A DNA stretch of 64,000 nt from Algirhabdus cladophorae (lineage in GTDB: Bacteria; Pseudomonadota; Alphaproteobacteria; Rhodobacterales; Rhodobacteraceae), in the NCBI RefSeq assembly GCF_044772865.1, contig NZ_CP173029.1, positions 124,001-188,000 of the forward strand, in the 5' to 3' direction. Positions 33,186-42,375 of this stretch are shown here, piece after piece. The position numbers and the translations under genes are program-made. The notes beneath the pieces were generated by a model. It made no database searches, was not told the origin of the DNA, and was given only the letters and a program-made list of their open reading frames with translations. Position 1 is the stretch's first letter. Every line of letters begins with the position of its first letter.

Positions 33186-34934
33186 ATGAGCCAACCTGAA
33201 ACACCATTGGAACAAGACACGTTTTCGGCCCGTTTGTTGGCGCTGTTGGATCATGCCTATGACGCAGCCGAAAACCCAAACGGCTTTGATGATTTGTTTA
33301 CTGTGGCGGATAGTTTCTTTTTTCCGCGCTCGGCGATTGCAGGTTTGGCAGATGATATGGACCAGGCCCAAGCCGTATCTGCCGGGATGGACGGGCACCT
33401 CAAGCGGTTGCAAAGCCTGATCGATCGGTCCGAGGTTGAAATGGCCGGGGGGCGCCGTGTCTCTGGTGGGCCGCAGCTGGCGAATATGGTGATTTCGGCT
33501 GATGGGGCGCGGATTGTGGGCAACGCCGCTGCCGGGCAATTGTTGGGGGCTGATTTTCCTGTGGCGCTGGATCAGTTGGCCTTGATGCCGCTCTCGCGAG
33601 AGACCTTGCGCAACTGTCTGTCGGATCTGCGCAAAGGGCATTTTGAGGGCAGTACGGTTATTCCGTTTCAGCATATGGATCAGGCCAAGCCCTATTTGGC
33701 CAAGTGCACCAAGCTGCAATCGCGCAATGCGGATGGGTCGATCACCCGCGGCCTCAGCATTACCGTCAATCATGTGGATTGGCGCGATGATACCCTCAGT
33801 TATGCAGCAGGCACCTTTGGGTTGACCCCGGCCGAGACCGATCTGTTGGCCTGTTTGCTGGACGGCATGACCTATATGCAAGCCGCTGACGCATTGGACA
33901 AAAGCCGCGAGACCCTCAAGGTGCAGGCCAAGTCGATCCTGCGCAAATCCGGTGCGCCGCAGATGTCCGATATGGTGCATTTGATGATGAGTTATGCGTT
34001 TTTGGCCGAACCCACAGCGCAGGATGCGGGGCTGGATGCCACGCGTTTTCACACTCAAGGCGATCATGATTTGATTGGCGCTGACGGTGGGCGGCATATT
34101 CAGGTCAACCGCTACGGTCAACGTGGTGGGCGGCCTTTGATCTTTTTTCATGGGCTTTATCAGGGGCCTTATTTGACCGATGCGTTGAACCAAGGCTTTC
34201 ACGACGCAGGGTTCGAGGTGTTTGCGCCCTCACGCCCGGGGTTTAACCGCAGTGATCCACCTCTGAAATGGGACCAGTTCAATCAAACGGTCACTGATGA
34301 TGTGCTTGCGGTTTGCGCCCATTATGGCGTGGGTCAGATGGATTTTATTGTGCATCACGCAGGCATCAGTTTTGCCTGTCGTGCTGGCGGGGCGTTGGTT
34401 GGGCGCGTGGGGTCTGCTGTGATGGTGGGGGCCGGTGTTCCTATCAAGGATTATATGCTCAAGACCATGAACACCGAGGCGCGCGTGGCCGGTGCCGCAG
34501 TTAAATATGCGCCCAAGCTTTTGGACATGCTGTTGCGTCTTGGGATTGCGAAATGGCGTAGGCAGGGGGCCTATGCCTACCTCAACAACCTCTTGCCTGA
34601 AGGCGCGCCGGATCGAGAAACCTTGAATGATCCGCTGACTGGCCCTGTGATGGAGAAGGGGATTTTGCACATGATCAGCCAAGGCTCCCAAACGATTATC
34701 CACGATGGGATGTCTGCCATGGGCGATTGGGAACCGGTTTATCCCCTGTTGCCTGCGCGCCAATTATGGCTGCACGGGGCCCATGATTCCGTGATGAACC
34801 ACAAGTTTGTCGAGGAGTTTCTGGCCGCTAAGGGCCAACCAGCACCTGTGATTTATCCCGACAGGGGTGGTGATGTGCTGTTGGGGGCCTCGCAGGATGT
34901 CCTTGAAAGAATTCAGAATTTTTTGACAGCATAA
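33186..34934 (+). CDS. LuxR-type HTH / degenerate alpha-beta-hydrolase fusion, possible ligand-sensing regulator
   Basis: This 582-residue protein has three parts. Residues 1-200 look PAS-like (LANMVISADGARIVGNAAAG). Residues about 211-270 are a GerE/LuxR helix-turn-helix (FGLTPAETDLLACLLDG, DKSRETLKVQAKSILRKSGA). Residues 304-582 are an alpha/beta-hydrolase fold (PLIFFHGLYQG, FAPSRPGFNRSD). At the nucleophile elbow the sequence is VHHAGIS, placing Ala392 where Ser is expected, and the catalytic His position reads GGD (Asp563); the acid Asp534 remains in HGAHDS. The hydrolase is therefore probably inactive and could bind a small ligand that controls DNA binding. The ATG has AAGGT seven bases upstream. 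A relative with an intact-looking triad is at 57192. Confidence 0.72.
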   Translation: MSQPETPLEQDTFSARLLALLDHAYDAAENPNGFDDLFTVADSFFFPRSAIAGLADDMDQAQAVSAGMDGHLKRLQSLIDRSEVEMAGGRRVSGGPQLANMVISADGARIVGNAAAGQLLGADFPVALDQLALMPLSRETLRNCLSDLRKGHFEGSTVIPFQHMDQAKPYLAKCTKLQSRNADGSITRGLSITVNHVDWRDDTLSYAAGTFGLTPAETDLLACLLDGMTYMQAADALDKSRETLKVQAKSILRKSGAPQMSDMVHLMMSYAFLAEPTAQDAGLDATRFHTQGDHDLIGADGGRHIQVNRYGQRGGRPLIFFHGLYQGPYLTDALNQGFHDAGFEVFAPSRPGFNRSDPPLKWDQFNQTVTDDVLAVCAHYGVGQMDFIVHHAGISFACRAGGALVGRVGSAVMVGAGVPIKDYMLKTMNTEARVAGAAVKYAPKLLDMLLRLGIAKWRRQGAYAYLNNLLPEGAPDRETLNDPLTGPVMEKGILHMISQGSQTIIHDGMSAMGDWEPVYPLLPARQLWLHGAHDSVMNHKFVEEFLAAKGQPAPVIYPDRGGDVLLGASQDVLERIQNFLTA

Positions 34935-35229
34935 CTTCGCGGGGTGATGGCATGCCCTTCAAGACCCTTTAACCCCCGCATCACGTACCGGATTTCAGCC
35001 GGTCTAGGTGTATTCAACGGACCCTTTATGACGGTTTCGAAATTTCCAGCCGGCGCCAGCGCTGTTGGTGTGGCACTGACCTTGGTCAAGCCTGTGCAGG
35101 CTGCAACCTGCACCTACGATATTGATCACACTTTTGGCCTGATGCGGGACAGTCTTTTGGGCGTCTATGCCAAGCCACCGGGGGGGCTTGGTGGTTTGGC
35201 GCTGTTGCGCTGCCGCAGAGCCTGACCTT

Positions 35230-36861
35230 CTAAGTCATCACATCAGGGGCCGAACGCCCGGTGCGGTTTTCAAGATCGCACAGGGTGTTCACGGCCTGCG
35301 CAAGATCGCTGAGTGCTGTTTGGGTCTCGATGGTCAAGTCACCGTTGGGCCCTTCATAGCGTTCTAAGTAAATTCGCAGCGTTGCCCCTTCGGTCCCGGT
35401 ACCGGACAGGCGCAGTACTGCGCGACCATCGTCTCTAAACTGTAGCCGCAGCCCTTGATTTTGGCTGACGGATCCATCCACTGGATCTGTGTAGGAAAAC
35501 TGATCAGCCTGGGTGATCGTACATGGGCCAAAAGCTTGGCCCGCCAGATCTGGTAGGGCCTTAGTCAGGTCAGCCATGAGTAAATTTGCAGCGGTCGCAT
35601 CTACGGCCTCATAATCATGACGCGAATAGTAATCGCGGCCATAGGTCGACCAGTGGTCAGTCAGGATGTCCTGCACAGAAGTTTTGCGCTGGGCCAATAT
35701 GTTCAACCACAACAACACGGCCCATAAGCCGTCTTTCTCGCGCACATGGTCGCTGCCGGTGCCAGCGCTTTCTTCGCCACACAGGGTCACGCGGCCCGCG
35801 TCCAGCAAGCTACCAAAGAATTTCCACCCCGTTGGGGTTTCGTAGCTGTCGACACCCAATGCCTTGGCCACACGGTCGCTGGCGCGGCTGGTGGGCATGG
35901 ACCGGGCCACACCTGCGATCCCTTTGGCGTACCCTGGGGCCAGATGCGCATTTGCAGCCAGAACCGCCAAACTGTCCGACGGCGTGACATAGATCCCGCG
36001 TCCAAGGATCATATTGCGATCCCCATCCCCATCCGAGGCGGCGGCAAAGTCTGGTCCTTCCGGTGCCATCACCATATCAACCAATGGCTTGGCCCAAATC
36101 GGGTTCGGATCTGGATGACCTTTGCCAAAATCAACTGACGGCACCCCGTTCAAAACTGTGCCTTTCGGGGCGCCCAGCATGTCTTGCAAAATGGTCGTGG
36201 CATACGGGCCAGTGATCGCATGCATCGCATCAAACCGCAGGGTAAAACCGCTTTGGATCAAATCCCGGATCGCGTCGAAATCAAAAAGCTCCTGCATTAA
36301 GGTTGCGTAGTCTGCGACGGTGTCGACGATTTCGACCTGTGTCTCGCCCAAAGAATGGGTGCCAATGGTGGCCAGATCCAGATCAGGTGCCTCTAGCGTG
36401 ACATAGCTGGTCAGGCTTTTTGTTTGCGCGAAAATGGCGTCAGTGATGCCTTCGGGGGCCGGTCCGCCATTGCTGATGTTATACTTCAGGCCGAAATCCG
36501 CATCGATCCCGCCGGGGTTATGGCTGGCCGACAGGATCAGCCCCCCATCCGCGGCGCGCTTGCGGATCAAATGTGATGCCGCTGGTGTGGACAGCAGGCC
36601 GCCTTGGCCCACGATCACCTGTTTGGCCCCCCCGGCTGAGGCCATGCGCAGGATGATCTGGATGGCCTCGGCGTTGTAATACCGGCCGTCACCGCCAACG
36701 ACCAATGTTTTGCCAGCAACACCGCCAATGGCGTTGAAAATAGACTGGACAAAGCACTCCACATAGCCCGGTTGCATGAACACTTTGGTCTTTTTCCGCA
36801 GGCCGGAGGTGCCGGGTTTTTGGCCCTCAAACGGGGTGCAGTTATGGGTGATTGGGGTCAT
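35230..36861 (-). CDS. pgm: Phosphoglucomutase, alpha-D-glucose type
   Basis: This 543-residue enzyme interconverts glucose-1-phosphate and glucose-6-phosphate. It has the N-terminal GTSGLRKKTKVF, the phosphoserine loop ILSASHNPGGIDADFGLKYN, the metal loop AASDGDGDRNMI, the sugar-binding CGEESAGTGSDHVREKDG and the phosphate-binding LRLSGTGTEGATLR. I chose the ATG at 36861 because GGAG lies eight bases before it and PITHNCTPFEGQKPGTSG follows. A frame open to 36945 lies inside malQ. The start overlaps the end of malQ by 20 bases. It is the last gene of the glycogen operon and links glycogen turnover to glycolysis and to sugar nucleotides. Confidence 0.95.
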   Translation of the reverse strand: MTPITHNCTPFEGQKPGTSGLRKKTKVFMQPGYVECFVQSIFNAIGGVAGKTLVVGGDGRYYNAEAIQIILRMASAGGAKQVIVGQGGLLSTPAASHLIRKRAADGGLILSASHNPGGIDADFGLKYNISNGGPAPEGITDAIFAQTKSLTSYVTLEAPDLDLATIGTHSLGETQVEIVDTVADYATLMQELFDFDAIRDLIQSGFTLRFDAMHAITGPYATTILQDMLGAPKGTVLNGVPSVDFGKGHPDPNPIWAKPLVDMVMAPEGPDFAAASDGDGDRNMILGRGIYVTPSDSLAVLAANAHLAPGYAKGIAGVARSMPTSRASDRVAKALGVDSYETPTGWKFFGSLLDAGRVTLCGEESAGTGSDHVREKDGLWAVLLWLNILAQRKTSVQDILTDHWSTYGRDYYSRHDYEAVDATAANLLMADLTKALPDLAGQAFGPCTITQADQFSYTDPVDGSVSQNQGLRLQFRDDGRAVLRLSGTGTEGATLRIYLERYEGPNGDLTIETQTALSDLAQAVNTLCDLENRTGRSAPDVMT

Positions 36862-38833
36862 GATCGGTCTCCGGTTCAGACGGCTGTGCAGGGCGATTTG
36901 CCTGCAGGATATCAGCAATTTGACGCAAAGCCTGTGATTGTCCAAGGTCTTGGACTGCGACAGGCAGGCGGCGTTGCCAATTTGGATGCTCGTTTATGGT
37001 GCCCGGTAGGTTTTGCGCCTGTGTCAAACCAAGGGCATCTTCCAGCTGGACACTGACCAAGGCCGAAGGCGCGCGGGCCAAATGGGTGTGAATGGCGTGC
37101 ATTGCTTGGTCTGGTTGCGCATCTGGTGTCAGGCCGCAAACTGCGCGCAAACTGGTTCTTTGTTTGGCGCGGATCCCGTGGCGTGCTGTACGCTCTGCGT
37201 CGTTAATCCATCCAACCTTGGTCCACCATTCAATGTCCGCCCCGTGCCAAAACCCTTTTAGGGTTGGCGTATCATGGGTGCTGAAACAGGCCAATGCTTG
37301 CGGTGCCAAGGTGCTGGAAGGCGCGATAGTGTCGTTTCCGCGCCCCTCAAATTGCCAGACCGCATAGCTGTAAAGGCCTGCGGCATTCATGGCTTCCCGA
37401 AACCCGTCCGGGACAAGTCCCAAGTCTTCGCCAACAATCACGCAGTCGTTTTTGTGGGCCTCAATCATGATCACAGCCAGCAAGCTGGCAAACGGTTGCG
37501 TGATGTAGCCACCGGGACTGCCGTCCTCGGGCAGCCAAAAACTGCGGGCCAACCCAAGGGCGTGATCGATGCGCAAAAGCCCGCAAGTTGCCATGAGTTT
37601 CGACAGCATCGCCCGCAATGGTTGGTAGTGATTTTTCGCAAGTTTTCCTGGTGCGTGCGCGGCCAAAGCCCAAGATTGCCCAGCAGGGCTGAGATGATCC
37701 GGGGGCGCGCCAATGGTGACGCCACGGGCGATAGTGGCGGGGTTCATCCAAACCTCGGCCCCATCAAGACGTGGTCCAACTGCAAGATCCAGATAAAGCC
37801 CAAGGCCCATACCGGCTGCGGTTGCAGCGTCTTGGGCTGCGTTGATTTGGGTCTTCGCCATCCATTGCAGCCACATGTGAAATGGGGCGCGGTCGGCGGC
37901 GGCGTTTTCTGCGGCAGGGCCAATTGTCTGTAAATCCCTTGGCCACTTTTGGAAATCCGGCCCGTGCTGTTCGCTGATCGCTTCAAACTGGGCAAATTGC
38001 GCCATTTGAGGCGACGCGTTTTTGGCCCAAGCCTCAAAATCCCCCCTTTGGGTCGAGGTCAAAAACGTTTCAAAGGCGGCCTCTAGGGCTGTGCGATGGG
38101 CCTTTCGAAAACCGTCGTAGTTAATTAGTGCGTCAGTCGGAGTTGGTCCCAACCCATCCGGTAAGGCTAAATGATCAGTGTTGAAAAAACCCCGATGGCT
38201 GGGCGAATAGGGGCTGATGATATCGTCACGCCCACGCCCCAACGCATGGATGGGATTGATCCCCAAAAACTGTGCGCCCATCGCCCCAAGTGTCTGGGCC
38301 GTATCACGCAGGTCGTTAAAATGCCCAAGCCCGCCATTAGTTTGACTGCGCAACCCATAAAGCGCCGCAGTCATGCCCCAGCCCTTGGCGCCGTTGAGTT
38401 TGGAGGCAAGAGACGGCGCGCGGCGCGGTTTGGACAGAACTAAACAATCGCTGTGCTGAGATTTCGCAGTAATGCGCAGGTGGAAATAGCCCACAGGCCG
38501 GATCGGCAAATCGATAGTATCCGTGGCACGGCCTTGGGCGATGATGGCGTCGTCTTCATCGGTGAGCACCCATTCACAAGGATGCTTCACTGGCACTGTG
38601 AGGTTCTCATCTGCAAAGGCACTCAATTCGCGCGGCAGGGTTCGGTTTTCCGTCTTTTGGGTGTTTTCCAAAAAGGCGTCGTTAGGATCAGTTGGATCCA
38701 CCCCAAGGCCCGTCAAAAGAGCGCGCAACGTCTCGGGCGGGGCCGTATGATAGCGCCCGTTCAGATCATGAAACCCAGTGTGGACGCCGTGGGCTTGGGC
38801 CAGCGCCCGCAACATCTCGTCTGGCGAGTTCAT
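36842..38833 (-). CDS. malQ: 4-alpha-glucanotransferase (amylomaltase)
   Basis: This 663-residue GH77 enzyme disproportionates short alpha-1,4-glucans. An N-terminal accessory part (residues about 1-135) precedes the barrel, which has SQTNGGLGHFNDLRDTAQTL, GINPIHALGRG, the nucleophile segment LLRIDHALGLARSF, IVGEDLGLVPDGF and CFSTHDTPTLKGFW. The long N-terminal part is usual for proteobacterial MalQ. The ATG at 38833 overlaps the glgX stop by four bases; an upstream start at 38866 would lie inside glgX. It recycles the maltodextrins left by phosphorylase and debranching enzyme in this operon. Confidence 0.92.
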   Translation of the reverse strand: MNSPDEMLRALAQAHGVHTGFHDLNGRYHTAPPETLRALLTGLGVDPTDPNDAFLENTQKTENRTLPRELSAFADENLTVPVKHPCEWVLTDEDDAIIAQGRATDTIDLPIRPVGYFHLRITAKSQHSDCLVLSKPRRAPSLASKLNGAKGWGMTAALYGLRSQTNGGLGHFNDLRDTAQTLGAMGAQFLGINPIHALGRGRDDIISPYSPSHRGFFNTDHLALPDGLGPTPTDALINYDGFRKAHRTALEAAFETFLTSTQRGDFEAWAKNASPQMAQFAQFEAISEQHGPDFQKWPRDLQTIGPAAENAAADRAPFHMWLQWMAKTQINAAQDAATAAGMGLGLYLDLAVGPRLDGAEVWMNPATIARGVTIGAPPDHLSPAGQSWALAAHAPGKLAKNHYQPLRAMLSKLMATCGLLRIDHALGLARSFWLPEDGSPGGYITQPFASLLAVIMIEAHKNDCVIVGEDLGLVPDGFREAMNAAGLYSYAVWQFEGRGNDTIAPSSTLAPQALACFSTHDTPTLKGFWHGADIEWWTKVGWINDAERTARHGIRAKQRTSLRAVCGLTPDAQPDQAMHAIHTHLARAPSALVSVQLEDALGLTQAQNLPGTINEHPNWQRRLPVAVQDLGQSQALRQIADILQANRPAQPSEPETDHDPNHP

Positions 38834-40938
38834 TTTGCAGTGTGGTCCAATGGGCAAAAGGCGCAAAGCGATTGTGCAGGTATCAGGGCCGTTGATGCCG
38901 TGATGTGGCTGGGCGTTTGAAAGGCTTTTGCCGTATTGATTTCACAAACCCAAGTGCCTTGTTCAAGGTCGGACAGGGTCAATTCTGCATCTGTGTCTGT
39001 GCGGTTGAAGGCCAAGATAACCTCGTCTTTCAACCCATTTCCAATTTGGTTTTCCGCGGTGCCGCGCAGGTGCAGGCAAATCTGCGCCAGATCCGGGTTT
39101 TTCCAGTCCAGCGCCCCCCCTGAAAACCCGCGCCATTCCACATCAGGTTTCAGATCAGAGGTCCGGATCGCACCGTGCAGAAAATCCATTTGAGCCAGTA
39201 CCGGATGGCTGCGGCGGAACGTGGAAAGGGCTGCAGTAAAATCCACAAGGTCGGTGTCGAAATCCTGCCAATTCAGCCAGCTTATTGCATTGTCCTGACA
39301 GTAAGTGTTGTTGTTACCACCTTGGGAATGGCCACCTTCGTCGCCAGCCAGCAGCATCGGTGTCCCTTGGGACACCATCACGCTGGCCAGTAGATTGCGT
39401 TGGCGCTGGGCGCGCTTGCGTTTGATGTCTGGATCATCGGAAGGGCCTTCGACACCGAAATTATCGCTGTGATTGGCGCGGTGGCCATCTTGGTTTTGCT
39501 CGCCATTCGCCTGATTGTGCCGGTTCAGATATTGCGTGGTGTCCGCCAGCGTGAACCCGTCATGGGAGGCTGCATAGTTGATCGACGACCACACCCGCCG
39601 ACCACGGTGATCAAACACACCCGCCGATCCTAACAGGGCAGATCCCAGCCCTTGGGCACTATGGGCGTCGCCGCGCCAAAACTGTCGCAGGGTGTCGCGA
39701 TAACGGTCGTTCCATTCGGCAAATTCAGAGGGGAAACTGCCCAACTGATACCCGCCGGGTCCGATGTCCCAAGGTTCGGCAATCAGTTTTATACCACTCA
39801 AGATAGGGTCTTGGCGCAGGGCGTCCAAAAATCCGCTGCGCCGATCAAAGCCATGCTTTTCCCGGCACAAAACCGTGGCCAGATCAAAGCGGAACCCATC
39901 AACACCCATGACTTGAACCCAGAACCGAAGGCTGTCCAACACCATGCGGATCACAAACGGATGGCTAAAATCCAATGTGTTGCCGCAACCGGTGTCATTG
40001 ACATAGTAGCGGCGATTTTCGTCTTGCAGGCGATAATACGACAGATTGTCGAGCCCACGAAAGCTGAGGGTCGGTCCAAGGTGATCGCCTTCAGCGGAAT
40101 GATTATAGACCACATCAAGGATCACTTCGATGCCAGCATCATGATAGGCCTGCACCATTTTGCGAAAGCCTTGGACGCCGTTTGGGCCAAAATAACGGGG
40201 TTCCGGTGCAAAGAACCCGACTGTATTATAGCCCCAGTAATTGCTCAGGCCGCGCGTGCTGAGTGCGGCTTCGGATTTGATAGCTTGGACAGGTAGCAGT
40301 TCGATTGAGGTGATCCCAAGCCTGTGCAGATGGTCCAAAATTGCCGGATGGGCCAACCCGTCAAAGGTGCCGCGCAGGGGCATTGGCACGTCGGGATGCT
40401 GGATCGTCAGGCCTTTGACGTGGGCCTCATAGATCAGGGTGTTATCCCAGCCGCGTTGGAGGTTCTGCGCATCGGGTGCGAAATCATCAGGGGTGGACAC
40501 CACAGATTTTGGCACATGGGCGGCACTGTCGCGCGTATCAAAGGACAGATCTGCATTGGGATCGTTGAACTGATAGGCATAGGTCGCGCTATGGGTGCTA
40601 AATTCGCCCTGAAAGGCGCGCGCATAGGGATCGATCAGCAGTTTGTTGAGGTTAAAGCGGTGCCCTTTGGTTGGGTCAAATGCACCGGCGACACGGTAGC
40701 CATAAAGCGCGCCGGGTTGCAGTCCGGGGACATAGCCGTGCCATACCGATCCCGTGCGTTCGGGCAGAGGGATGCGGCATTCCTCAACGGTGCCATCGGT
40801 CGAGAAGAGGCACAAGAAAACCTGCTCGCCGTGTTGCGAAAACACTGCAAAGTTGACGCCGTTGCCGTCGAAGTGAGCGCCCAGTTGATGCGGGTTTCCA
40901 GCCTCTAGATCCAGTGAGACTGTGGAATGATACGTCAT
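38830..40938 (-). CDS. glgX: Glycogen debranching enzyme, isoamylase type
   Basis: This 702-residue GH13 enzyme removes alpha-1,6 branches after phosphorylase has shortened the outer chains. It has an N-terminal CBM48-like domain (GAHFDGNGVNFAVFSQHGEQ), GYNTVGFFAPEPRYF, ILDVVYNHSAEG, the nucleophile segment VDGFRFDLATVL, the acid/base segment KLIAEPWDIGPGGYQLG, and INYAASHDGFTLADT. It overlaps glgA by four bases upstream and malQ by four downstream, giving coupled translation. Length and motifs are normal for GlgX. Confidence 0.94.
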   Translation of the reverse strand: MTYHSTVSLDLEAGNPHQLGAHFDGNGVNFAVFSQHGEQVFLCLFSTDGTVEECRIPLPERTGSVWHGYVPGLQPGALYGYRVAGAFDPTKGHRFNLNKLLIDPYARAFQGEFSTHSATYAYQFNDPNADLSFDTRDSAAHVPKSVVSTPDDFAPDAQNLQRGWDNTLIYEAHVKGLTIQHPDVPMPLRGTFDGLAHPAILDHLHRLGITSIELLPVQAIKSEAALSTRGLSNYWGYNTVGFFAPEPRYFGPNGVQGFRKMVQAYHDAGIEVILDVVYNHSAEGDHLGPTLSFRGLDNLSYYRLQDENRRYYVNDTGCGNTLDFSHPFVIRMVLDSLRFWVQVMGVDGFRFDLATVLCREKHGFDRRSGFLDALRQDPILSGIKLIAEPWDIGPGGYQLGSFPSEFAEWNDRYRDTLRQFWRGDAHSAQGLGSALLGSAGVFDHRGRRVWSSINYAASHDGFTLADTTQYLNRHNQANGEQNQDGHRANHSDNFGVEGPSDDPDIKRKRAQRQRNLLASVMVSQGTPMLLAGDEGGHSQGGNNNTYCQDNAISWLNWQDFDTDLVDFTAALSTFRRSHPVLAQMDFLHGAIRTSDLKPDVEWRGFSGGALDWKNPDLAQICLHLRGTAENQIGNGLKDEVILAFNRTDTDAELTLSDLEQGTWVCEINTAKAFQTPSHITASTALIPAQSLCAFCPLDHTAK

Positions 40939-42371
40939 GATTGGATGCGTTCATAAAGGTCAAAATAAGCGCGCGCCGAGACATCCCAGCTTACCGGCTG
41001 ACGCATAGCGGCCCGTTGCATATTTTGCCAGAGTTTGGTGTCGCTATGGGCGGCGATCACCCGCGATATGCCGCGTTCAACACCTGCTTGGCTGACGCTG
41101 TCCAACACAAATCCTGTGGCAACGCCCGCTGCAAGGCCGGCCATATTTGCGTCGATCACGGTATCCGCCAGCCCGCCGGTGCGCGCCACGACGGGTAAGG
41201 TGCCATAGCGCAATCCATAAAGCTGGGTCAGGCCGCAGGGTTCAAACCGCGACGGGATCAGGATTGCGTCGCTGGCTCCTTGCATCAGATGTGACAGACC
41301 CTCGTCATAGCCGATATACGCCCCGACACGGCCAGCATATTGATCTGCCGCGGCGCGAAAGCCTGCCTCCAGATCCGCATCACCACTTCCCAAGACTGCC
41401 AGTTGCGCACCTTTCTGAACCAGATGGGGAATAGCAGTTAGCAAAGCATCGAGGCCCTTTTGTTCGCTCAGACGCGTGACCACGCAAAACAGTGGCGCTT
41501 TTGGGTCCTCGTCTAGCCCTAAGCGCGTATTCAACGTGGCGCGATTTTCGGCTTTGCGTTTCAGGCTGCGCGCATCATAAGCCCGCGTTAGGGCAGGATC
41601 CTTGGCGGGGTTCCAGATGTCTGTGTCGATACCGTTCAAAATCCCGCTCAGCACATCGCGCCGGACAGTTAGAACGCCCTCTAGGCCCATCCCAAACTCA
41701 GGTGTCAGGATCTCGCGCGCGTAGGTGGGGCTGACGGTGGTGATTGCGTCGCTGAACATCATCCCCCCCTTGAGGAAACTCACGTCCCCATGAAATTCGA
41801 GGCCCTCGGGATGGAACCAATCCGGGTTCAGGGCCAGCGGCGTTAAAACGTCGGGGCCAAACCGACCTTGGAAGGCAATGTTGTGTATCGTCAGCACGGA
41901 TTTGGGTGCAGCGTAGCCCGCCATGCGCAAATAAACGGGCGCAAGCGCGGCTTGCCAATCATGGGCGTGCAGGACATCAGGCTGATAGCCGTCAATTGCA
42001 CCCATACAGATCCGGGCAGCCACCAATGACAGGGCTCCAAACCGCACAGCATTGTCGGACCATTCTGCACCGGTTTCGTCCTGATACAAACCACCAGCAC
42101 GATCAAAAAGTTGTGGTGCATCCAGCAAAAGCAAGGTCAGGTCGCCGCTGACAACCTCCACAACACGGGCCGGACCGCCGGGCATCGTGGCAAATTGTGC
42201 AACCTCCGTGCCTTTGGCCAGCAAAGGAAAGAGGGAGGGATAACAGGGCATGAGCACCTTTGAAGTCACCCCAAGCGGTGCCAACGCGGCAGGCAAGGCG
42301 CCCACCACATCTGCCAGACCACCGGTTTTGGCAAACGGCGCACATTCCGAGGTGACCATCAAAACTTGCAT
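40935..42371 (-). CDS. glgA: Glycogen synthase (ADP-glucose-dependent, GT5)
   Basis: This 478-residue GT5 enzyme elongates alpha-1,4-glucan from ADP-glucose. The N-terminal substrate loop is SECAPFAKTGGLADVVGALP. Later come HDWQAALAPVYLR, ILNGIDTDIWNPAKDP, RLSEQKGLDALL and the C-terminal RFEPCGLTQLYGLRYGTLPVVARTGGLADTV with its second KTGG-like element. I chose the ATG at 42371 because QVLMVTSECAPF follows and GGGG lies upstream; a start at 42389 would overlap glgC. Four bases separate it from glgC, which makes its substrate. Confidence 0.95.
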   Translation of the reverse strand: MQVLMVTSECAPFAKTGGLADVVGALPAALAPLGVTSKVLMPCYPSLFPLLAKGTEVAQFATMPGGPARVVEVVSGDLTLLLLDAPQLFDRAGGLYQDETGAEWSDNAVRFGALSLVAARICMGAIDGYQPDVLHAHDWQAALAPVYLRMAGYAAPKSVLTIHNIAFQGRFGPDVLTPLALNPDWFHPEGLEFHGDVSFLKGGMMFSDAITTVSPTYAREILTPEFGMGLEGVLTVRRDVLSGILNGIDTDIWNPAKDPALTRAYDARSLKRKAENRATLNTRLGLDEDPKAPLFCVVTRLSEQKGLDALLTAIPHLVQKGAQLAVLGSGDADLEAGFRAAADQYAGRVGAYIGYDEGLSHLMQGASDAILIPSRFEPCGLTQLYGLRYGTLPVVARTGGLADTVIDANMAGLAAGVATGFVLDSVSQAGVERGISRVIAAHSDTKLWQNMQRAAMRQPVSWDVSARAYFDLYERIQS

Positions 42372-42375
42372 TTTG

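Noticed and set aside
35170..35191. CCAAGCC/GGCTTGG hairpin as terminator of the glycogen operon
   Set aside because: No T run on the minus-strand side where pgm ends, and it lies about 40 bases beyond the stop with a G-rich loop; support is too weak.
34944..35225. Plus-strand 93-codon frame between the HTH-hydrolase gene and pgm
   Set aside because: No recognisable domain, no ribosome site, odd composition and a competing antisense frame; the 295-base region 34935-35229 is treated as non-coding.
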